DNA of 58,561 bases from Candidatus Omnitrophota bacterium. Lineage in GTDB: Bacteria; Omnitrophota; Gorgyraeia; Gygaellales; Profunditerraquicolaceae. Numbering within the stretch: the first letter of the stretch is position 1; each line of letters begins with the position of its first letter. The stretch is taken from positions 1 to 58,561 of the forward strand of contig JAKPTF010000068.1 of NCBI GenBank assembly GCA_029571225.1, in the 5' to 3' direction. Below are positions 10,499-18,289 of this stretch, in pieces. A program made the position numbers and the translations under genes. The notes beneath the pieces were generated by a model that saw only the letters and a program-made list of their open reading frames with translations, had not been told where the DNA came from and ran no database searches.

Positions 10499-13119
10499 TA
10501 TGACGTGCTCCCTCTGGCTGTTTCGATCAAAACGAGCAGTTCTTTCATTTCCGGCGATGTGCGAACAGCGCACGCCTCTTCCATTTTCAGGATATCATTG
10601 ACGCCGGCAACAAGCATGTCCATATACCTGCTGTCGGCATTGCGGGCAAAACACATCGCAGCATATTCCTGCATTTTCGCATACGGCATCTGCCTGCCCC
10701 TAATCTGCTTCACAATGCCGGCCCATTCTTTATCAAGATCCCGGATTGAGGATCCGGCAGCCAGTTGTTGTAATCGGCCGATTGCTTGCGCAGATACTGC
10801 TGACTCGATTCCCGTCTGTGTCATCAGCGGCAGCGCGCGGAAATCAATACCGCCGGGCCGCTGGTTATTCTTGGAAGACATGCTCTCAAGCACATTTCTT
10901 AAGAAGTCACCATGGCTTGCATAGAGGTGGTCTAAGATCTCTTCGTTGAACCTGATCCACTTTACCTCTTTAGCATCATCGCCTGCTTTTAATCTAATGG
11001 TCACGGCTTTTTCCGGGGTAAGATGTAGATGTACCGCTGTGGTTTCCATCCAAGCGTTATCAGTATTACGAGGATCGTCAACATACCCTTGATAAACTAA
11101 GATACCGCTATTCATATCTTCTTCTGTAAGGACAACTCCGGTTTCTTCGTTTAGCTCGCGTTTTAGCGTTCCAGACAATTTCTCGCCATAATCTACCATG
11201 CCACCTGGTATGGCCCATTCCCCGGTATCTTTTCGTAAAATAAGCAGCACTTCGAGCTCGCCGGACTCCGGATTATACCGTGTAATTATGGGATCCGCTG
11301 CAAAATTCGGCCCCCAATGCCCGAGCAGCCCACGGCCTTTCATTCCGGTCCTGCCCATCGGATTCAGAGGACGGCCTTCGGGATCAAATTCGACCCTCCC
11401 TTCATAGCTTTTTATACTGTCACGATCGATCTCGCTGGTATCAGGTTTGTCGGCCCAACCGCCGGGTTTTTTGGTTTTATCGTTGTCAAAAACATTCTGA
11501 TGAGTAAATTCCACAGGGTTATAATCAAAAAAATTCGTTATCCACCTAACTAGCTCATCCGGAACAATGGATCGTTTCGGATATGCCGGATGCGGTCCCC
11601 GAGCCTTTACATGAAGCTTGTTCTTATCAAATCCGCGGTCTTTCATTGAATCTGCAATTCCTTGATCAAGGGAAATATCTGTTTGTGTTGTGCTTTTATC
11701 GCCGACCTTCATCAATCCGCCGATTCCCGGAAACATAAGGCTTAAGCTTGGATTTGCCTGCATTTGCAGAAAAGAGCTGTCGGCATACCATAGCGCTACG
11801 AACGTACCGACGAGCGGGCCGACAAGCAGCACAAACAGGACTTGCCGCGGCGTCAGACGTCTGCCGGTCAACAAGCGCAGTGCAGCAAGAGCAAAAAGCG
11901 ACGATCCGATCGTCGCCATGCTGACAGCGGGAATTATTGCCGAGGGATGAGCAAGCACCGTCAGCGTATCCATAAGAATGCCGCCGTCACGAACCGGAGG
12001 CATCATTTGAATGAGCGTACCTCCATCTGCCCGGAATTCAGTCAGCATCTCTACCATGGTGGGACTGATCGTGCCTTCTGCCGCGGCTATGCTAGAAAGA
12101 TCCGGGGTAGAGGCAAAATGAGCCCCGCCGCTGAAGTATGTCCGGATAGCTATGCTATTGCTCATCCGCACTTCTTCGTCTCTTCTATATTCACCCTCAC
12201 TGAAGGACTTCTTATATGCATTGTAATACGTCTCCTTCTTCCACGGTTTTAACGCTGCTAACCCGGTCAGATCCCTGGTATCAATCTGTCCTGCGGCCGA
12301 TGAACTATTGCCGAGGCGCTTCTTAAACCACTGGGCCAGGACAAGCGAATAATATACCTGGCGAAGCTGCGCATACCGTTTTGCGGAATTTACTTCTCTG
12401 GCCAGTTTGGGAAGGATTATGCTGCGGATCAATTCCGATGAATACGCATTGATCTCTTTCAGGCGCGGGTCGTTGAAGTTGAAGAACGGAGAGTCTTTTA
12501 AATAGTCCTGCTCGAGGCGGACGTCCAGCACTGCTTTTAATATATACGCGCCGTTTTTGCTTTCCCTGATGAGGATTTCACCCGGTACAATCCACGGACG
12601 GGTAAGCGCGGGGATTTCCATATCATCAGCGCCGTAAAGCTGTTCTGCTTTCGCATATAATTTCGTCCAGTATTGCCTGCCGTCAGCAGTATCCGGCGAC
12701 GTAAGTTTCGCCATGTCCTTCTTCAACTGCAGATCAGCTTCAAGAAAAATCCTGCCCACATCGGTCTTTTCCACATATGGATCGATTATATCGGTGGGGG
12801 CGTCAGGCCGCAGGTTTACCCAGAACGTGGAATTGGGAAGACGGAGGCCTATTTGGAAATATTTATACAGGTCTGATGCTATTGCCTGGCCACGCGCTGT
12901 GATTTCATGAGGGGAAGCTCCGGGGTCGAGGAACAAAGAGAATTTGCTGCTGGCAGTATCAAAAGAAACAGCTCGCAACTGAACAGGCCTGAATATTTCA
13001 GCAGGAACAAGGCCGGCCAGGTAACCAGGCACAGGAAGCCGATTGGCAACCTGGGCAAAGCCTGATTGCTCAAAGACTAGGCAAAAACAAATAAGAAAAG
13101 CAATGATCTTCCGTGGCAT
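10498..13119 (-). CDS. Exported or membrane-anchored paralog carrying a NUDT9-type Nudix (ADP-ribose pyrophosphatase-like) domain
   Basis: 873 aa; shared N-domain, two hydrophobic segments, then [29 protein letters not shown]...[33 protein letters not shown]...[25 protein letters not shown]...LYASHGDFL, which matches NUDT9/TRPM2 NUDT9-H signatures; C-terminal GGIDFRALP domain. Confidence 0.9.
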   Translation of the reverse strand: [873 protein letters not shown]

Positions 13120-13186
13120 TTGTTTTATAAAGTTTTTGCGAAGCGGGTAATAAAAATCCTCTGCGCCTTAAGCAGAGATTTGATGT

Positions 13187-13202
13187 TGGTTTATCAACCT
13201 TA
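13187..13202 (-). promoter_or_regulatory. Near-palindromic motif upstream of the Nudix paralog
   Basis: TGGTTTATCAACCTTA on + strand; the same 16-mer occurs at 16095-16110 and its reverse complement at 1176-1191. Confidence 0.6.
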
Positions 13203-13330
13203 CTATAAGTTTGACAGCTACTTAGCGTGTTTTCAAGGGTATATTGGGGGTCTGGTGAAAGCGTTTTCGGCTATATTGCGCATAACTTATTTATAGACAG
13301 TGTGTTAGGAGCTGCATAAAGGAAATTTGC

Positions 13331-13365
13331 AAAAAAGACCCGGGCTCGTTTATTGAGTCCGGGTC
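13331..13365 (-). terminator. Rho-independent terminator downstream of the 13390-16017 gene
   Basis: GACCCGGGCTC-gtttatt-GAGTCCGGGTC stem, followed on the minus strand by TTTTTT (+ strand aaaaaa at 13331-13336). Confidence 0.9.
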
Positions 13366-13389
13366 TTGGCTCGAATTGGTGATTTAAAG

Positions 13390-16017
13390 CTATCCTACGC
13401 GCACTGCTTCGATCGTCACCAACAGTTCCTTCATTTCAGGCGACGTCGACACCGCGCATTTTTCTTCAAGCTTCAATATATTCGTAATGCATGTTGCGAT
13501 CTCATTCATACGCCTGCTGTCGTCTTTATTCCGGCTGCACACGGCGATGTATTCTTTCATCTTCGCATACGGCATCTGCTTACCCTTCATCTGCTTCTGG
13601 ATAGCAACCCACTCCCTGTCCAGGTCTTTGATATTGGATTTTTCAGCCAGAAGCTGCAGCTGCTTCATATCGACCTGCGGAGCATTCACGCCCAGGCCGG
13701 GTTGCGTCAACATCGGCACCGCACGGAAATCGATACCGCCGGGTTTTGACTCCTGATTGCCTTCGCCGTCCCGTTGCTCAGCAGCAAGGCGATCGGCCAT
13801 TCGATTGACGATCTGTATTATCGTATCTCTGTCACCTCTCCGAATAGCAGCGAATTCACTATCGGAAATATCCAATTTATATGCTACTTCGGCACACTTG
13901 TCACGGAATGCGTCATGCTGAGAAGATCGCAGAACTGCTATGTTCGTGCTTATATAACCATCCACCAGCTCAACACCCAGCAATCTTCGTATGTTTTCGC
14001 TGGAATTCCCATAATACCCAAACGCCTGATAGATTGTCAATCCTGCTACCTTCCCGCTCCTTGTCAGCGTCTTGAGATATTGGCTCATCTCTCCGAGTAA
14101 TTCACCTAATGTCAGATCCCCGCCGTCCTTGCCCGCGGACATCTTTTCTAATGTTTTCTTTGCTGCATTCTGGATCTGCACCCAGTCCTTATCCTTCTCT
14201 GTCTGAGGCAGCTCATCCCACAGCGTAAACGCGCCGCGCGTGATTCGATTGATGTCCCTGAACGGCTGGCCTGCTTTCCATGTCGCATTCGCAAACCGCA
14301 TTACCAGATTCTTTTCCCGATCACTCAACCTGCCTTCTGCAATATCGATCATGATCTGCCCGATGCTCTGGCCTTGCCGGTTCGGCATTTCTTGCAAGGC
14401 CCCCACCGCTGTTTCCAATGCGTAAAATCCAGCCAGATTCATCGCTATCGCGATATCTTTCTTCGTCGTCCCCGAAGGCGCCGTTACATCCTTCTCCCCG
14501 TATAACGGATACCGCTGATCCGCCGGCTGCGTCTCGTTATACTTGTCATTCAAATATACCGCCATCTCTTCTGCAAACTCTTTATCCCGTAGAAGTTCTT
14601 TTATGACCTCTTTATCGCCGCCGTCCTTCCGTTGTAATTCGGCCAGCATATTTTTCCATTCCCCGATACGGCGTTGCTGAAATGCTTCAGGCCCCGGGCC
14701 TCCTTGATCGGTTCGTTGGACCATTCTTAAAAGCGCCTCCTCTTCAGCAATTACCGCGTTGATCTTTCGGATTAGATCGCCAGACCAGATACGGGCTTGT
14801 AATTGAACAAGCGGCGCCGACCAGCCCATCTCTTTTATACGTTCATTAAGCAACTTTTCAATCTCTTGCCGTCTGTTTTGCGAAATTCCACCGGCAGATT
14901 CTGCTGGGCCGGGTGTTTCTGCGATAATTTTTCCGTCCGGAAGAATATCGTATGTCCGATCGGTAGCAGCAATATTCTGATTGGATGAAATGGTCGTCAC
15001 GGCCCCGGCAGGGACTATTAATTCTGCTCCGCCGGAGAAGTAATTCCGAACAACAATATTCGACCCGATGCGAACTTCCTCTTCCTTATTGTATTCGCCC
15101 TGGCTAAATGACTTCTTGTACGCTTCGTAGTAACTATCCTTTGACCAGGATTTCTGCGATGTCAACCCGGCCAGGTCTTTGCTATCGATCTTTGATGCCA
15201 TCTCTCCCTGCCGGCCCTGCATCTTTGCCTTGAACCACTGCGCAAGCACCACCGAATAATACACCTGCCGCAGCTGCGCATACCGTTTGGCAGAGTTCAC
15301 TTCCCGCACCAACCCCGGCAATATGTCCTTACGGATAAGTTCCGATGAATACGCGTTCATTTCCTTCTGCTTCGGATCTGTGATGTTATAGAACGGCGAG
15401 TCTTTGAGGTAATCCTGCTCAAGCATGACATTGAGCGTGGCTTTGTAGATGTAGGCGCCGGTCGCTGTTTCCTTGATAATAACTTCTCCGGGAACGATCC
15501 ACGGACGGGTCAATGTAGGCACTTCCATGTCTCCCTGGCCGTATAACTGTTCTGCCTTGGCGTATAGTTTAGTCCAGTATTGCCTTCCCTGTGCCGTATC
15601 AGGAGAAGTGGATTTCGCCATATCCTTTTTCAGCTGGAGGTCTGCTGCAAGAAGGATCCTGCCAAGGTCGGTTTTCTCTAAATATGGGTCTATGACGTTT
15701 TGGGGAGAATCCGGCCGCAGGTTCACCCAGAACATGGTGTTGGGAAGGCGAAGGCCGATCTGGAAGTAGTTCCACAGCTCGCCTGCTGTTGCATCGAGCT
15801 GCTTAGTTTTCTCATCGCCCTTATCCAGCATGAGCCGGAAGCTGTCCTGGGTCGGGTTGTAGATGACCGACCGCAGCTGCACAGGGCTGAAGTTGTCTGC
15901 CGGAAGAAGATTCGCAAGATATCCCGGCACCTGCATCTGCCCGGCTACTTGCGCGAATCCTGTTTGTTCAAAAATAAGACAAAAGGAAATAGCAAAAGCA
16001 AAAATTCGCTTAATCAC
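13390..16017 (-). CDS. Exported paralog with an unknown, mostly helical central cargo region
   Basis: 875 aa, GTG start after AAGGAG; shared N-domain and C-terminal GGIDFRAVP domain; central region includes [52 protein letters not shown]. Confidence 0.87.
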   Translation of the reverse strand: [875 protein letters not shown]

Positions 16018-16094
16018 CGTGGACTCCTTTTTGAAAAAACTTTTTTTAACCTATACAAATGTGGTTAAAAGAAATCGCACAATCTGTCTGATCG

Positions 16095-16110
16095 TGGTTT
16101 ATCAACCTTA
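16095..16110 (-). promoter_or_regulatory. Near-palindromic motif upstream of the 13390-16017 gene
   Basis: TGGTTTATCAACCTTA, identical to 13187-13202. Confidence 0.6.
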
Positions 16111-16326
16111 GTTAAAGTATAATAATGAAATCGGCTGTTTCAAGACCAAATGGGCTATTTTTTGAAAGCGTTGTCAAAACGCAACTTACGGCATGTTGTT
16201 TCTTTGTAAGTGGTTATAATGGATTTACTTTAAGGCGAGCGTAAAAACGCGGGGAATGTTGCCAAAGGGCTTGAAAATGAAAAATCCTTAAATAATTGTT
16301 GCTGATTTTTTTTCAAAATGCGTTTT

Positions 16327-17475
16327 TTAATGAATGCCCGAAAAAGCGCCCAATGGTATCGCTGTTACGTTATGGGCTAAAGGATAGGACTCTTTTCCGG
16401 GATAAATAATCCAAAGATGTTTTAAAGAAAGCTCTTTTAATGCTGACCGCATTGACGGCGTAAGGGACGGCGCCTGCGCATACTTTACTTCAATGCCGTA
16501 AAGCCCGCCTTTTCTGGTAAATAACATGTCTATCTCCGCGGATGCGTGGACGCCCCAAAAGAAAACTTCTTCTTCCTTGAGGCGTAGCGATGTAATCGCC
16601 TGCTCTAAAGCAAAGCCCTCCCAAGAGGCGCCGAGTTTCGGGTGCGATAGCACATCTTTCTTGCTCTCCAGAGAAAGCAATGCATGCAACAGGCCGGAAT
16701 CGCGGAAATATAATTTGGGCCGTTTGATGAGCCTTTTCTTGGTGTTATAAAACCATGGCCTCATTTGCCTGATCATGAATGTTCCGGACAGCAGATCAAG
16801 GTATCGTTGCGCCGTATGGTCCGACACTTCAAGGCTTTTGCCTATCTCAGAAGCGTTGAAAACCTGCCCGTGATAATGGGCGAGCATGGTCCAGAACCGC
16901 CGCAAGGAACGCGCCGGGATATTAATACCGAGCTGGGGTATATCCCGCTCAAGAAATGTCGCAATGAAATCCTGGCGCCATTGATACGACGCGCTTTCGC
17001 TGGGAGCCAAAAACGACCGCGGAAACATCCCGCGTATCCACAACCGCTCTGCCTTTGCATGGCCGACAAGCCCAAGAGAAAATCCGCCCAACTCGAAATA
17101 ACTGATCCTTCCTGCCAGGGATTCTGACGACTGCCGGATAAGGTCTCGCGACGCGCTGCCCAGGATTAAATATTTTGCTTTTGATGAACGATCCGCAAGG
17201 ACCCGAAGAACAGGAAATAAAGCCGGTAACCGCTGTATCTCGTCTATGATAACCAATCCTTTGCAATCTTCGAGCGCCAGCAAAGGATCACCGAGTCGTC
17301 CAATATCCTGCGGGTTTTCCATATCGAAAAAGGTGGCGCTGGATGGCCATTGGCCGGCAAGCTGGTGGGAAAGCGTGGTTTTGCCGCATTGGCGCGGCCC
17401 CAAAATAGCGACTACAGGGTTACGCTTCAACAGGACAAGCAACGATTTGATTTCTTCGGTCCTTGGGATGATCAT
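16327..17475 (-). CDS. AAA family ATPase, DUF4143-type
   Basis: VVAILGPRQCGKTTLSHQLAG Walker A, GLVIIDEIQRLPALFPVLRVL Walker B, RKGGLYGIEVKYAQAPSLTPSM C-terminal nuclease-fold-like motif. Confidence 0.9.
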   Translation of the reverse strand: MIIPRTEEIKSLLVLLKRNPVVAILGPRQCGKTTLSHQLAGQWPSSATFFDMENPQDIGRLGDPLLALEDCKGLVIIDEIQRLPALFPVLRVLADRSSKAKYLILGSASRDLIRQSSESLAGRISYFELGGFSLGLVGHAKAERLWIRGMFPRSFLAPSESASYQWRQDFIATFLERDIPQLGINIPARSLRRFWTMLAHYHGQVFNASEIGKSLEVSDHTAQRYLDLLSGTFMIRQMRPWFYNTKKRLIKRPKLYFRDSGLLHALLSLESKKDVLSHPKLGASWEGFALEQAITSLRLKEEEVFFWGVHASAEIDMLFTRKGGLYGIEVKYAQAPSLTPSMRSALKELSLKHLWIIYPGKESYPLAHNVTAIPLGAFSGIH

Positions 17476-17481
17476 AGGAAT

Positions 17482-17528
17482 AGCATACCATGAAAATTCG
17501 ACATGTCAAGTCGAAATTTCAAGGTATG
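17482..17528 (-). promoter_or_regulatory. Promoter overlapped by an imperfect 19-bp inverted repeat, upstream of the DUF4143 ATPase
   Basis: Minus strand TTGACA-N16-TATGCT; arms CATACCATGAAAATTCGAC (17484-17502) / GTCGAAATTTCAAGGTATG (17510-17528), 2 mismatches, 7-nt loop. Confidence 0.65.
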
Positions 17529-17530
17529 TT

Positions 17531-18184
17531 TTATACGATAACAGCGAATTCGCCGCGGGGACGGGATGCGGAAAAACGGCTGGCTAACTCGGCTGCGGGC
17601 GCACGTAGGATTTCTTCGAATTTCTTGGTAAGTTCTCGGGCCACACACACTTGTTTGTCTGGCCAAACAGCGCTTACGTCTTCCAGGGTTTCAACGATCC
17701 GATGGCATGATTCGTAGAAAATGATCGTGTAATCGAGCTTTGATAATTCATTCAAGCGGTTGCGCCGGGAAATCGGCTTGTTGGGCAGGAATCCTTCGAA
17801 AATAAATTTATGCGCCGGCTTGCCGGACAAGACGAGCGCCTGGATGAACGCTGTGGGCCCGGGAATAAAGGTCATTGGGATATTGTTTTCGATCGCAAGG
17901 TTGATCAGGTTATATCCCGGATCGAGAATTCCCGGCGTTCCGGCATCAGACACAAGTGCGACATCTTTGCCGTCCTTGAGCATCTTGATCAGAACATCCG
18001 CTTTCGTAATCCGGTTATGCTGGTAAAAACTCGTTGTCGGGGTCTTGATGTCATAGTGGGTAAGCAGGATCTTCGTATGGCGGGTATCTTCGCAGGCGAT
18101 CATGTCAACAGCCTTGAGCGTCTCGATCGCACGAAGCGTTATGTCCTTCAGGTTTCCTATGGGCGTGGCAACAATGTATAACAT
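17531..18184 (-). CDS. rsmI: 16S rRNA (cytidine(1402)-2'-O)-methyltransferase, short form
   Basis: MLYIVATPIGNLKDITLRAIETLKAVDMIACEDTRHTKILL...LVSDAGTPGILDPGYNLI; 217 aa. Confidence 0.95.
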   Translation of the reverse strand: MLYIVATPIGNLKDITLRAIETLKAVDMIACEDTRHTKILLTHYDIKTPTTSFYQHNRITKADVLIKMLKDGKDVALVSDAGTPGILDPGYNLINLAIENNIPMTFIPGPTAFIQALVLSGKPAHKFIFEGFLPNKPISRRNRLNELSKLDYTIIFYESCHRIVETLEDVSAVWPDKQVCVARELTKKFEEILRAPAAELASRFSASRPRGEFAVIV

Positions 18185-18193
18185 TTTGACCGG

Positions 18194-18289
18194 TTAAAGG
18201 CTGCTGGGTATGTGTCTCCCAGCTCGAACAGTCCTCGGCCTTTCAGGCCTGCGGAACTCGCTGGGAGACACATACCCAGCAGCCTTTAA
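18194..18289. repeat. Perfect 30-bp inverted repeat with structured loop, immediately after the glmS stop codon
   Basis: TTAAAGGCTGCTGGGTATGTGTCTCCCAGC (18194-18223) and exact reverse complement (18260-18289); each arm also contains GCTGGG...CCCAGC. Confidence 0.95.

Noticed and set aside
10498-10573. N-terminal extension MRCSHIAGNERTARFDRNSQREHVI of the giant ORF
   Set aside because: It overlaps the coding end of the upstream gene; the paralog-conserved signal peptide starts at Met 10498.
428-13749. Many + strand ORFs (e.g. 428..871, 3557..3997, 5393..5890, 6885..7400, 7548..8066, 8333..8938, 11842..12252) antisense to the paralog cluster
   Set aside because: They lie wholly inside long minus-strand genes with clear family homology, show no recognisable domains and have compositionally biased translations.
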